A stretch of 64,000 bases of DNA from Syngnathus acus (Eukaryota; Chordata; Actinopteri; Syngnathiformes; Syngnathidae). Positions 9,101 to 18,900 of the stretch are shown piece after piece. How positions within the stretch are numbered: the stretch's first letter is position 1; every line of letters starts with the position of its first letter. The stretch is from positions 11,676,501-11,740,500 of the forward strand of contig NC_051101.1 of the NCBI RefSeq assembly GCF_901709675.1. The letters are read 5' to 3'. The position numbers and the translations under genes are program-made. The notes below the pieces were generated by a model. That model saw only the letters and a program-made list of their open reading frames with translations, did not search any database and had not been told where the DNA came from.

Positions 9101-11412
9101 GGTTTCCATTTCAAAGCATTTGGTGGTGGTCTAAAAAAAAACAACCTGGTCAGCAAAAGCACAGCTAGAACAATACAGGAGCAGTAGAAATAACAAACAG
9201 GGGGTGTGGCGGGCCTCCGACAGTATGAAAAACAGAAGTCTATAAATTCCCATTTTTCTTTGACGCGGTCTGCTCACTTACATAAGAGTGCTCGGATGGA
9301 CCATTTGGGTGGTTTTTGCGGTTGGAGGGAGGGGTCCAATTAAAGGGAGGGTGGGGGGCGAGGAAACAGAGGCACAATTGTTGGGAAGGTATTACACAAG
9401 TAGCACACTGAGCTATTTACACGTAAATGCCAGCAGCTGTAACATTAGACAGCCTCCATTAAACAAAAGGAGCAGTGGAACAAACCCGCATGGAAAAAAA
9501 TAAATACACAATGTGATTCCGTGTAAATCCCAACTCCATAGCAGGGCTGAAATGTGAGCTTCGTTTTGCGCACACACCAACAAAGGGCACAAAAGATGGT
9601 GTGCTACACGCAAGCTGGCTGGGCCAGAGGCTTTAAAAGGCGACGGAGACACTTTGTTCTCTGTTTTGGCATAGACGGGAGGCTTAGGGTGAATTATGCG
9701 AGCGCGGCGAGAGAAATCCCGAAAAGCACCTGCTGCATTCCACGCATGGCAAGAGCTGCTTTCTTGAGTACTAAATCACTATCTGGGCCCTCCCCCCTTG
9801 TCTCCTGTCTACCTGAAGCACAGATGGCATCAATCTCGTGAGGTTCACATATTTGCGCTTTTACGACGTCCAAGGAATTTTTTTTTTGCTAAGTTAAAAA
9901 AACAAAGCACATACTACAATCTTTTTCGTTTTCACACTGCACTTAGCAACATGCAGCATATTGTTGTGCTTGGAAGGCAACAGAATGCCGTGTTGCATTC
10001 TGTGGGCGTGGAATGAATGAAAACTCTTCAATTCAAGAGAATTTGATTGAAGAACTGGTGGAGTGGTTTCAACCAAGAAAACTAAGCACAGTGTGAAAAG
10101 GTTATTCTGCTCACGTGCTACTTGTGCTTATTTATTAAATGGAATTACCAAACTTGTTAGTTTTTAATTGAGTTCTCCTTACCACACTTTTAATGTCAAC
10201 GGCACACCTAGACAGGTTCCGAACATTAGCAGTGTCCGGAGTGGATTTTGTCAAATGTTTGGTTTCAGCTGACACACGAACATTTGACGATCAAAGTGTT
10301 TTTATGAGCATCATAAACATGAACCTAATCTCCTGCACAAATGAAGTCAGCGATTTTGTTGTACTTTATAGTTTCGATTGGTCTGGTCAACCTTCAACTG
10401 AGGGCTCGAATATTAGATCTTATTTTGCTTATATGAAATGTCAAATGGATGACTTGCTCGTCAATCATTTGCTATTGTGCCTTTTACACAAAGTGTGCAC
10501 TTGGAATTTCCAATTTGACATCATCCTGAACAAATGCAAACGTCACATCAAATCTAACCGTGTGTCTGTTGACGAACTTTGCACGCTCTGACTTTTACAG
10601 CACAATAAAATTACAGTCATAAAATTATAAAGTACATCAAGTGATCTAGATTGATGAGTCACAACATGAAGTGACCTGGACTGAAAGGCGAAAGTGTCGC
10701 TCGGAAAGCTTGTGTGGGTAAATGATTAAACCATGAGGAGCGGTAAGGTTCCATCTCGGTGACGCTCATCGCCCAAAGTGCCCCCGACGTGTCTGAGTGC
10801 GTGCGTGCTGTCTAAGCTCGTTAAATGAACGCCGCTCGCACAGGTGCCGCTGTCACTGCTTGTCAATTGAAAAAGGCCTGGCAGGCTGTTTGCTCTAATT
10901 CTTAAGTCACAAGTGATGAGAGCCCCTGGCGAATGTTTTAGTTTAACAAGAAAAACCTGCAAAATCAGACCATGTGGATGATGTCGTGTAAACCCAAGTG
11001 GGATCCAGATCTGATTCAGTTTCAAACCAATTGAACGTGTTTAGATGCGTGTGGCAGGACATCTGAATCAGGATTAAATTTGAGCCTCTATATAAACGCA
11101 ACAGATTGCAACCTGATGGGATGAAATGTGCCCTACAAAGTGAACATCACTGTAATCTGGATTGGGTCCAAATTGAAATGGGTGTCACCATTCAAATTAC
11201 ATTTTGTTGCAGAATTCTAATTCATAAAAAACTTTGTGTGTAGATTTACATCAGAATTTTAAAAGATCAACATTTTAAAGGAAAAAAATATTTTGGGAAA
11301 AAAATTACATACAGTATATTTAAAAACTGACCTGGTCATATTGTTGCTTTCTGATGTCCTCCACTGTGCACAGACTTCTGGTCCCGCCGTTAGTCATCAT
11401 CATATCTCTCAT
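185..11412 (-). CDS. tuft1: tuftelin (tuft1), 5' part, runs off the left edge
   Basis: Tuftelin is a coiled-coil protein first known from enamel and also linked to cell adhesion. Six coding exons are visible, all phase 0: 11412-11332, 7685-7608, 6586-6485, 665-579, 405-355 and 271-185. They give 162 residues; the rest (human tuftelin is about 390 aa) lies left of the window. Landmarks match human tuftelin in order: an N-terminal NGGTRSLCTVED segment (human NGTRNWCTLVD), RRLRLTLHEDN (human DILRLTLQGE), VEVIK joined across an intron to VYLEARREE (human EEIIKVYLKGR), and VRYCLKTLREQMASKNK (human ARNCLQKLREDISSK). Donors are GTCAGT, GTAAGA, GTGAGT, GTCAGT, GTAGGC and GTGAGT. The start is the first of several ATGs in the first exon. 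Intron 3 (666-6484) carries the whole tRNA-Leu array on the same strand. Neighbour cgn agrees with human 1q21. The identity is firm; exon ends were read by eye. Confidence 0.88.
813..853 (-). pseudogene. truncated tRNA-Leu fragment
   Basis: Only the 5' half of the array's tRNA-Leu is present: acceptor 5' strand, D arm and a CAG anticodon loop. The variable arm, T arm and 3' acceptor strand are missing. It lies at the outer left edge of the array and looks like a decayed copy. Confidence 0.75.
939..1021 (-). pseudogene. degenerate tRNA-Leu (CAG) copy
   Basis: Full length, but the T loop is altered (the B-box core is disrupted), the acceptor stem is mismatched on both strands and position 32 is changed. 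The anticodon still reads CAG. A T5 run follows in the transcription direction. Probably a pseudogene. Confidence 0.7.
1119..1201 (-). tRNA. tRNA-Leu-TAG: tRNA-Leu (anticodon TAG)
   Basis: The cloverleaf is complete, with a long class II variable arm and discriminator A73. The body is the one that carries CAG in human, but the loop reads TTTAGGT, so the anticodon is TAG. One D-stem change (GAGTGG instead of GAGCGG) keeps a G-U pair. A T5 Pol III terminator follows the 3' end. Confidence 0.9.
1288..1370 (-). tRNA. tRNA-Leu-CAG: tRNA-Leu (anticodon CAG)
   Basis: Complete class II tRNA-Leu with loop TTCAGGT, A73, canonical B box with G57, and a T4 terminator downstream. It is separated from the rest of the array by 1.8 kb of satellite and SINE-like sequence. 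Confidence 0.92.
1514..1595 (+). repeat. tRNA-like Pol III promoter, probably a SINE head
   Basis: An A-box-like TAGCCGACTGG is followed 33 nt later by a perfect B box GGTTCGATCCC, with TTTT about 20 nt further on. It does not fold into a clean cloverleaf with a paired acceptor stem, so a tRNA-derived SINE head or a tRNA relic fits better than a working tRNA. It is on the opposite strand to the tRNA-Leu genes. Confidence 0.5.
1906..2910. repeat. 236-bp tandem satellite with internal hairpins
   Basis: About four head-to-tail units begin near 1906, 2141, 2377 and 2613 (period 234-236 bp), followed by a partial unit. Each unit has a long inverted repeat in which an arm ending gtgaaaagttttagc is mirrored by gctaaaacttttcac across a spacer of about 20 nt. 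Flanking segments (about 1825-1905 and 2975-3060) repeat part of the unit in reverse orientation, so the block is itself partly palindromic. The short ORF drawn across it is not a gene. The unit shares phrases with teleost hAT miniature elements (cgaggactggaggt, cacccctgg). Confidence 0.8.
3159..3241 (-). tRNA. tRNA-Leu-CAG: tRNA-Leu (anticodon CAG)
   Basis: Complete, with A73 and B box intact (A57). Two differences from the main type: the anticodon stem closes with a G-U pair, and one base differs in the variable arm. First gene of the continuous part of the array; T4 terminator present. Confidence 0.88.
3336..3418 (-). tRNA. tRNA-Leu-AAG: tRNA-Leu (anticodon AAG)
   Basis: Same body as the CAG genes, but the loop reads TTAAGGT, so the anticodon is AAG (A34 would be edited to inosine). 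A73, intact boxes and T4 terminator. It marks the left end of the 877-bp duplication. Confidence 0.9.
3517..3599 (-). tRNA. tRNA-Leu-AAG: tRNA-Leu (anticodon AAG)
   Basis: Complete; differs from the previous copy by G57 in the T loop. Its counterpart lies exactly 877 bp away at 4394. Confidence 0.9.
3690..3772 (-). tRNA. tRNA-Leu-CAG: tRNA-Leu (anticodon CAG)
   Basis: Main-type CAG gene with A57, first of three near-identical CAG units in a row. Counterpart at 4567. Confidence 0.92.
3863..3945 (-). tRNA. tRNA-Leu-CAG: tRNA-Leu (anticodon CAG)
   Basis: Main-type CAG gene. Its spacer carries a distinguishing attataagc variant that recurs at the counterpart 877 bp away (4740). Confidence 0.92.
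4036..4118 (-). tRNA. tRNA-Leu-CAG: tRNA-Leu (anticodon CAG)
   Basis: Main-type CAG gene, third of the CAG triplet. Counterpart at 4913. Confidence 0.92.
4213..4295 (-). tRNA. tRNA-Leu-AAG: tRNA-Leu (anticodon AAG)
   Basis: CAG-type body with AAG anticodon. It is the junction copy: the first 877-bp block ends and the second begins within or next to it. Confidence 0.9.
4394..4476 (-). tRNA. tRNA-Leu-AAG: tRNA-Leu (anticodon AAG)
   Basis: AAG gene with G57, duplicate of the copy at 3517. Confidence 0.9.
4567..4649 (-). tRNA. tRNA-Leu-CAG: tRNA-Leu (anticodon CAG)
   Basis: Main-type CAG gene, duplicate of the copy at 3690. Confidence 0.92.
4740..4822 (-). tRNA. tRNA-Leu-CAG: tRNA-Leu (anticodon CAG)
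   Basis: Main-type CAG gene, duplicate of the copy at 3863, sharing its attataagc spacer variant. Confidence 0.92.
4913..4995 (-). tRNA. tRNA-Leu-CAG: tRNA-Leu (anticodon CAG)
   Basis: Main-type CAG gene, duplicate of the copy at 4036. Confidence 0.92.
5090..5172 (-). tRNA. tRNA-Leu-AAG: tRNA-Leu (anticodon AAG)
   Basis: AAG gene, duplicate of the copy at 4213. The flank to its right no longer follows the duplicated pattern, so the block ends here. Confidence 0.9.
5269..5351 (-). tRNA. tRNA-Leu-TAG: tRNA-Leu (anticodon TAG)
   Basis: TAG anticodon in the CAG-type body, G57, one changed base in the variable arm. A73 and T4 terminator are present. Confidence 0.9.
5446..5528 (-). tRNA. tRNA-Leu-TAG: tRNA-Leu (anticodon TAG), wobble pair in anticodon stem
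   Basis: TAG anticodon. The stem base next to the loop-closing pair is changed so that one C-G pair becomes U-G. Otherwise complete. Confidence 0.87.
5623..5705 (-). tRNA. tRNA-Leu-AAG: tRNA-Leu (anticodon AAG)
   Basis: Complete AAG gene in the CAG-type body. Its left spacer (ctaaggatcctc) resembles that of the copy at 3336. Confidence 0.9.
5796..5878 (-). tRNA. tRNA-Leu-CAG: tRNA-Leu (anticodon CAG)
   Basis: Complete CAG gene. It shares the variable-arm change with the copies at 3159 and 5269. Confidence 0.9.
5973..6055 (-). tRNA. tRNA-Leu-TAG: tRNA-Leu (anticodon TAG), wobble pair in anticodon stem
   Basis: TAG anticodon with the same U-G stem change as the copy at 5446, plus one T-arm substitution (B box GGTTCAAGTCC). 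Confidence 0.84.
6146..6228 (-). tRNA. tRNA-Leu-AAG: tRNA-Leu (anticodon AAG)
   Basis: Complete AAG gene with G57 and one base change where the T stem meets the acceptor stem (gaagcggg instead of gaagtggg on the plus strand). Confidence 0.87.
6325..6385 (-). pseudogene. tRNA-Leu copy lacking its anticodon arm
   Basis: Acceptor, T and variable arms are present, but about 22 nt covering the anticodon loop and part of the D arm are deleted. It is the right-hand end of the array, only 100 bp from tuft1 exon 3. Confidence 0.85.
7690..11331 (-). other. tuft1 intron 1, no gene recognised
   Basis: Apart from the splice ends I see nothing coding. A 132-codon ORF at 10193-10591 (plus) is not recognisable and has no exon-like flanks. 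The DNA is AT-rich with G-rich and A-rich runs; no clear mobile element was seen. Confidence 0.5.
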
Positions 11413-11413
11413 G

Positions 11414-11445
<32 letters not shown>

Positions 11446-14060
11446 CAATTAGCAATAAAGAATTAATACAGAGTCCAGGTGAACACCACAAGTTCCGGTA
11501 GTGGCTGCTGTGCCGTCTGTCCCGGGAGGCAGTGCAGGTCTGAACACCGGCTGCTCTTGCTGTTTTTTTTTTTACTGCCCTGACACAAGTACGTCACCAC
11601 TAGGACACGCCCACTTAAAAGCAGACGCCCAAATAAGGAGATGAGCCTGGAAGAGGGAGAAGAGAAACTGGTCCATTGTGACTTCAAGTACTAAAAAAAA
11701 GTCACCTAAAAGGACATCATGGAGTTTATATTAGACTTTGACATTAAAACTGATCCTTATTATCTTTATGCAAGTAAAATATTTCATACATCTTTTTTTT
11801 AATTTAGATTGTGCAAGTGTGTCCCACTACAAAGTTTTTTTTTTTTGTCTTGGATCCTTTGAATTAGAAGATAAACACAGTCTAATCAAGTTTTGGTCCA
11901 TTGCTGTTGATCTGAGTGATCCAGATGGGCGCAGACTTCCAACGGGATGAAGACCTTAATGTCATTAGTGAGGGACAAAGCGGGAATGACGCTAAATGAA
12001 ACTGAAACAACAGCTGCACAGAGGAAACTCACTTAACACCCAGAACATGACTCAAACGGGAGGAATATATTTTCTGAGACGTGACATTATCTCACTGGGA
12101 CTCTTTCATGTGAAAGGTATGCAGCCATTGAATGACATCATAAGGCTGCAGGCCGCACAAAGTTACCAGAACTGTTAGTTTTTATTTCTGTACACAACAT
12201 AATCGACAAACTGATATTTTGGAAGATGGTTAAGTGTGAAGACAAGTGACTCACTGATTATGAAGGAAACCTCAGCATCTTCTTACTCACCACAGAAGTC
12301 CAATGGAAAAAAAAAAAGCAGGCGTACTAAAAATAACTATGATGTGAAGTGTCATGTGCCACCAAGCCTAAAACCGCTCGACGGGAGGCACAAGCAAACA
12401 ATTGGACACGCCTCTCAACAATAAACAAAAACTTTCAAAACATAACCCGGTGACGGCTTTCCTTGTTTAGCATCGTAGTCGTCTGAAAACTCCATGCCCG
12501 CCCTCAAAAGGAATTTAATGTGCAGGTTTCCTCAAACCAGACGGGTAGCGTAGTATCGACAGTTGACAGTGAAAGTGTGACGTCATCGTCTAAGTTGTAG
12601 TAGATAGTTTAGTCATTTTTGTTTCAGCGTTGTAATGAATTTTCAATTTGACATTTGTTGCTCACAGTACTTTCTTTAACGAGTTTGCACTGGACATTTT
12701 GCATCAGTTTTATAGATTGACAATTTTAAAAAATCAATTTGCGTCTTTGCATAGTTTCAATATTCTGTTTTTTTGTCGCATAATAGCTCCACGGGAGGTT
12801 TCAAGTCATCACGTAGGAGAACCTCCAGGCCTTTCATGTCTGTTTAAACGGTAGCTAGGCAAAATCAAACGTTTGAAGTTAGAAATTATTTTGGCGTGGA
12901 ATCAATGATTTCTGGCTTGTTTTTCTGGCTCGTGTCAAAGAAACAGGATCAGCGATTGTGTTAGCATTCATCTCAACCTCTTTATTTGCAGTTCTCAGGG
13001 TAACTGTTGGTCATGCTCACAGAAATAAGCACACACAAAAAAGAGCTGCTGGATGAGAATTGTGGGGAGGGGGCGACAGTAGACTTTGTTTTCTGTTTCA
13101 TTATGAGAGGCTCTTTTGAGAATGTGTTTACCAATCATGACAAGCACAAACAATCCTGCAGCAGGAGATAACACCACAGGCCAGTAGCGAGGAAACACAT
13201 TGACAGTTAAGCCTGGTTAATCATGGATGAGGTAAAATATAATCCATTATTTGACACCTGGTTGAGGAGTGTACATCAATATTTATGACTAAGCGTGTGG
13301 AACGTGCGAGTCAAAAGGTTCCACAGAATAGCTCAATAGAAAAAGACAGCGAATAGGTGAATTTTGAATGGTGCCCTGCAAATGCATGCACTGGCGGAGC
13401 TAGGACTTTTTCCTTAGGGGATGGGGGCTAAGGCTATCTCAGGGGGTCCTCCAAACAAAATTTTTATTTTATTACTTTTTTTTTTTTATTTACAGTAAAT
13501 AAAATTAAATTTATTTAATTAATAAATTAAATACATATTTTTTGTTTCAACCCAACAAATTCTTCAAAATATTGGTGATAAAGATTGATTATGTTCCCGA
13601 AAACAAAATGGAGGGCCTAATTCCAGAAATTGTGAATCTTGCTGCCACATGCTTGAACTTTTTTTTTTCGTGAATTGTGATTGAGCACTTCCTAAAAAGC
13701 TTGCACACGCATCTCTCATGGGAGTGAGTCCTCTCGGGAAATGTGTGATTCTTACCGCAAATATGAAAGAAATGTCCCAAAATAAACACAATGACTGCTA
13801 TGACATCATGGAAAAAAAGGCCAAAACATGTTTAATGAATGAAGATTATTAATTTTTCTAAAAGCAATACAAAAGACATCAAACTTGTGAAATATTTGTC
13901 CAAGTACAAATCTGTTAAAATCCCATTTTACTTTGCCATATAAAATAAACAATACATCGTAGTGCTAATTTGTTCAAACTAGATACAAAATGAAGACTCC
14001 AAAAATTAAAAACAGGCATGTTAAGTACAGAAATTGTCCTGATTATTATCTCTTAAGCCT
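11413..14060. other. tuft1 upstream region and intergenic gap
   Basis: Just upstream of the tuft1 start is an (ATT)n microsatellite (about 11416-11440, read on plus as ataata). Further up, read on the minus strand, there is a TTTTAAG TATA-like stretch near 11615 that could belong to a promoter. From 11.7 to 14.06 kb I see no gene, only AT-rich unique-looking DNA and a fragment at 13390-13560 (cactggcggagctagg) related to one at about 28745. Confidence 0.4.
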
Positions 14061-14528
14061 CAGGGGTCGGGAACCTTTTTGACTAAGAGAGCCATGAAAG
14101 CAAAACATTTGGAAATTTATTTCAGTGAGAGCCATATAATATATTTTAAAAGTGAATTCAACTAAATGTCAGTATAATAAGCCTCTGAATTTATTCTTTT
14201 AAATAATGTTATAACACTCACCATTAATGCGACTTCTGGTGCTGCATGGATTTGCTGATGTCTTTGTAGTCGGGTTGGTACTTGGTGAGGTTAAGCTTCA
14301 TGCAAGCGTTGAGGCTTTCATCCGTTAAACGTGATCGTAGGTTGTCCCCCACTCTTTTTTTATTCCATGTAAAGCGTCTTTGGGTTATTGAAAAGCGCTA
14401 TATATTGAATTTTTTATTATTATTATTATTATTATTACCATTATTATTATTATTATTATCGGACAGGCCCATGAATCAAAAACTGATTTGTCACTGATTT
14501 TTGGACAGAATCCCCGCAGCGCCCGGAC

Positions 14529-14874
14529 ATGTCTGGCCGTGGAAAAAAAGCTGCCCCAAAGACCAGATCCGCGGTTTCCAGATCTGTTCGGGCCGGCCTC
14601 ACCTTCCCAGTGGGCCGCATCCACAGGTTCCTGAAGAAGGGCAACTACGCCAAACGCGTGGGCAGTGGCGCACCCGTCTATCTCGCATCTCTGCGCCGAG
14701 ATCTTGGAGATGGCAGGCAACGCTAGCAAGCAAAACAAGAAGAAGCGCATCTCTCCACGCCATATCCTGCTGGGCGTGAGAAAGGACACCGATTTCAATA
14801 AGCTTCTGGCTGGCGTCACCATCGCGGAAGGCGGTGTGATCCCCAATATCCACGCGGCGCTTCTTCCCAAATAG
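14529..14874 (+). pseudogene. histone H2A pseudogene, intronless and frameshifted
   Basis: The N-terminal half starts [19 protein letters not shown] and covers alpha-1 and the start of alpha-2 ([20 protein letters not shown], then GAPVYLA). A deletion around 14690 removes the segment equivalent to AVLEYL and shifts the frame. The other frame resumes with [12 protein letters not shown] and runs to [14 protein letters not shown] and a stop. The divergent N-terminus and RISPRHILL recall fish oocyte-type H2A rather than canonical H2A; this is from memory of the family. The acidic-patch pair after the R-D segment is altered (TD instead of EE). No intron is present and an AATAAA lies 70 bp downstream. 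It sits inside the hAT-type element. A translated product would stop after about 65 residues. Confidence 0.85.
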
Positions 14875-15000
14875 ACCAAGACCCCCCAAGCGGAAAACAC
14901 TTATGATGTTTAGTCACAAGACTTTTAATTCTACCCGTTTATTGAATAAAGGTATTTTCTTATGACTTATTGAGTGCTGAATTTCTCGATGCATGTACGA

Positions 15001-15074
15001 TATACACTACCGTTCAAAAGTTTGGGGTCACAAAATTGTTTGGGTGACCCCAAACTTTTGAACAGTAGTGTATA
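15001..15074. mobile_element. Tc1-like miniature inverted repeat
   Basis: A 74-bp near-perfect palindrome bounded by TA, with arms starting tatacactaccgttcaaaag. This end is common in teleost Tc1/mariner elements. It is nested inside the hAT-type fold-back element. Confidence 0.8.
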
Positions 15075-15987
15075 TATTTAGATAATTATTTATAGCAGGG
15101 ATGTCCAAACTACGGCCCGCGGGCTGATTGCATATGGCTCGCAGATAAAACAATATTCTCACTTGTTTTAATCCATCCATCGATTTTTCACTGCGCATGT
15201 CCTGTTCAGGGCTGCAGGAGCAATTGTCCATTATTTTAATTGGATGATACTGGCCTACGTTTGCCGTTGCTGGGTAAAACAGGTAAACGCCCCCTTTTGA
15301 ATCAGTCCGAGACTGCGTCTGCTCGGTTATTAGCTCAAAGCTAACCCTTCGACGAAGATGGCGAAAAGAAAAAAAGACGACGAGTATCGTACATTTCAGG
15401 ACAAATGGACCGAAGAATTCGCCTTTGTGGAGAGAGCGGGTTCTGCGGTGTGTCTAATTTGCAATGACAAAATTACATCGTTGAAACGGTCGAATGTAAA
15501 GCGGCACAGTCCAACCTACGATCACGTTTAACGGATGAAAGCCTCAACGCTTGCATGAAGCTTAACCTCACCAAGTACCAACCCGACTACAAAGACATCA
15601 GCAAATCCATGCAGCACCAGAAGTTGCATTAATGGTGAGTGTTATAACATTATTTAAAAGAATAAATTCAGAGGCTTATTATACTGACATTTAGTTGAAT
15701 TCACTTTTAAAATATATTATATGGCTCTCTTAGTCAAAAAGGTTCCCGACCCCTGTCTTAAGGCATGATATATTCTGTGACTATGTAAAAGGATTGCATA
15801 GAAAGGTTGTAGCACCAGCTGGTTCATTTTCAGTCAGTACCTAATATTGCCTGCACATGTACACTGAGAAGGAAACCACCTGGAGGAAGTTGAGCTTCCT
15901 TCAATTCACCTCACTAACCTTAATAACACTCCCAGCTGTACCATGACTGCCTCAGCCAACTCGTCTAAAAGGTGTGCTACGCCGCTT

Positions 15988-18900
15988 TCAACAGGCGCTG
16001 GTCTGGAGGTTGCTATCGGTGAGGATGGCGGCGATGATGGACGATTCGTAAACGCTGTCGTCGTCGTCTGAGCTGAGAGCGGATGAATCCAAAGCGGGAC
16101 GCATGCTGGCTGTGGTTTTGCGTCTGCAACAGGCAAAAATTCATTTGAGTTTTATTTAGACTCCAAATTCACCTGCTGCGTCATTTCTTGACTCTTCACT
16201 AAAATGTGAGCCTTCTTGATCTTATGCTACCTAATCTGATTCATTATTATTATCATCAGGGAAGTGATATAGCTTCCTCTGGTGGCCGTGGCAAGGAACT
16301 GCACTTGAGCATGATTCAGGAATGGCGCCTGAGGCTTCCTGAGTGATGCAACTTATTGGCACGTGCTGCTGAATCTTAAGTGCATTGTGAAATAAATCAC
16401 ACGCATCAAAAACGTCATCTAGGCGTGTGAGGAGTGTGCACATCGGAATGCACCAGGGTGGTGGTTTCACTTCTCGTGACGCAGAGGTGCTGTTTAACAC
16501 ACCCGCCAGTAAGTGAAGGAGCAAAAAATGTAAAAAAATATGGGGGCGGGGCTTACTTCAATTCCGTTTCCAAAGCGGTGACCCGCGCCTGCAAGGCTTC
16601 TTTCAGCTCCGTCTGCTCCTCCATGTCTCGCTGAGCTTTCCTCCTCAGCGTGTCGATCCTCTCCAACTCGGTCTCGCCCTCGTCCACCTGCCTCTTCAGG
16701 GCCTTCACTTTTAGAGTAAGCTGCAAGAAAGCAGAAGGGGAGGGGGGGGGGTGAGCGCTTGTCCACTGCGTCGGAAGCGGCGGTTATCGTTGAGAACGCG
16801 CCGACCTGGTCCTTCTGACTGGTGTGCGTTTCTCTCTCCTCGTCCATCACCATGTTCAACTCTTTAAGCTTCCTCTCCAGACGGCGCTGGCTTGCCAAAA
16901 GAGAGTTCTTCTCCCTTCAGATGTGGACACAGAGACATCTTGACATTTATAAAAAACTTGCCTGGCAGCAGGTGTAGTTAAAGGATATATAAACTTTGGT
17001 ACCTGTCCTCAGTGCGAAGCTGTTCCTCAAGCTCCTGGATTTTGCTTTCCAGCTGAGAGGCCCCGGCCGACGAGCGAGACTGACCCTCCATGTCGGCGAG
17101 ACGGCCCCTCAATTCCTTCAGCTGTGACCACGTAAACAAATCAGAACACACGTAAAAAACCCAAAGGATGAATTTTGGATGATGATCTCACATGTCTCTC
17201 CATGGAGTTCTTGTCCAGCTCCAGGTCCTGTTTGGCCGAGCGCTCCTGCATGAGCTCAGCACGCAGCTGTTCAATCTGGTCTCTGCTTCTGGACACACGC
17301 TCTGTCAACATCTCCGTGCTGCTCCTCTCCTCCTCCAGATCCAGCTCGAAACGCTTCAACTTGTCCTGAAAAGGTAAGAAGGAGGTCACGTCTCTACTAG
17401 GTTTAGTCTCGTTTTCTCTCAATTATTCCCCTCGCGTCCCAAAACAAACACGTTTTACCTCCAGGATCCGAATCTCCCTGGTCTTCTCGTTGAGGCCGTT
17501 CTTGCCCGCCTCCACGGCCCCCTCCAGGTGGCGCAATCTGTTGGTGAGCATCTCTTTATCCAGCTGGTGGTTGTCCCTCTCCTCGCACGCGAGCAGGAGC
17601 TCCTTCTTCTGTCGCGACAGCTACACGGAGTCGCGGTCGTGTTAGGCACGCTCACGTCAAACTCGCTCTTCATCACGCTTTGACGTCGCCCACCTCTTCC
17701 TCCAGTCGCCTGAGATTTGTCTGACTTCTGTCGAGCTCAGTTTGAGCGTCGCTGCCGTGACGTTGCACCTCGTGCATTTCCTTGCGGGCACGCTCTCGTT
17801 GCTCCTCCAGTTGAACCTTGAGACTCTGCACTTCGCCTCGCGACGACACGGTGAGAGACTCGAACTGACAGCGAGACAAGAGGGGGAGTTGAAGGGCAAA
17901 GCAGGAATAAAAGAAGGAATTATATGGCTAATTTTTTGGCGAGATGTCCGATACCACTTTTTCAGCCCGATACCGGTTCTTGAGTAGTCACTGATAGTAC
18001 CGATACCACTTTTGATACATAAAAAATTGCCCCCAAAAAAATATGACAGTCAGAGGGAAAAATAAATAAAGATAATAATAAATAAAAATAAGGAAGACCA
18101 ACATTAATTATTATTTTTTTTAATTTAAAAAATATATATATAAAGGAAGACGGACAATAATTTAATTTAAATTAATGACATTTTTATATTCTTTGAATTT
18201 CTAGGCCCAGATTGAAAAATGGCCACAAGGGGGCAGCGTCCTTCCTACCTCTTTGTTGATTTTCTCCAGCGCTCTGGCCTGCTGCTGTCTGATCTCCTCT
18301 ATGTGGCTGACGTTCTGCTTGAGAGCCTCCTTCTCTTTCTCAGCATCGTCCGCACGCTGGCTGAGCTCCCGGTGCTCCTGTGTCAGGCGGGAGGCTTTTC
18401 GCTTGGCCTCATCCAGCTCGGTTCTCAGGCCCCTCACCTCGTTGTGGAGGGCCAGCTCGGCCTCCGAGCTCTGCGCATTGCTCGTCAGGAGTTGAGCCTG
18501 AAGACAGCGTGGCTCAGATCAGCGCAATCGTCCTGACTGATTTTAGGCTTCAAGGAGGAAATCTTACCTCTAACCGAGACACTTTTTCTTTGAGACGTGT
18601 TTGGGACTCGGTCTGCTCCTTCTGGGCATCTTCTAGAGACTTCAGGTCCGCCTGAGATCTGCTTAGGCGGGCTTTACTGGCCTCCAGTTGGTCCTCGGCC
18701 GATGAGAGTTTTTCCTTGAGCTGGCTGGCTTCAGTTTGCGTTTCACTGAGCTTCTGCTCCAGTTCTGAGATAGTGGTCGGGTCTGGCAGCTGGAGATAAG
18801 AACGGAAACGTTTGATATTGTGCCAAACAAAACATGCGGTCATTCTTTGGGGTTGAACCTTTTTGTTTTTCTCCTGAGCCTTGGCATAGTCATCCTTGGC

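Larger units (their letters stand above)
14061..15755. mobile_element. hAT-type fold-back element, non-autonomous
   Basis: The left end begins caggggtcgggaacc and the right end finishes with its exact reverse complement. The inverted arms extend to about 14345 on the left and back to about 15508 on the right; the right arm lacks about 40 bp between short gagagccat repeats. The arms encode the C-terminal tail of a hAT-superfamily transposase (GTF2IRD2/EPM2AIP1-like; LTDESLNACMKLNLTKYQPD at 15529 on). A separate N-terminal part begins at 15358 (MAKRKKDDEYRTF) with a BED-finger-like CLICN...H. The catalytic middle is missing. The 8-bp flanks tcttaagc and tcttaagg agree at 7 of 8 sites, though two extra bases sit between left flank and terminus. 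Inside are an H2A pseudogene and a Tc1-like miniature element. Confidence 0.82.

Noticed and set aside
10193-10591. 132-codon plus-strand ORF in tuft1 intron 1
   Set aside because: No recognisable domain, no splice or promoter context and AT-rich composition; expected by chance in a window this size.
14385-14900. 171-codon minus-strand ORF across the H2A copy
   Set aside because: The plus strand is clearly histone in two frames; the antisense frame has no meaning.
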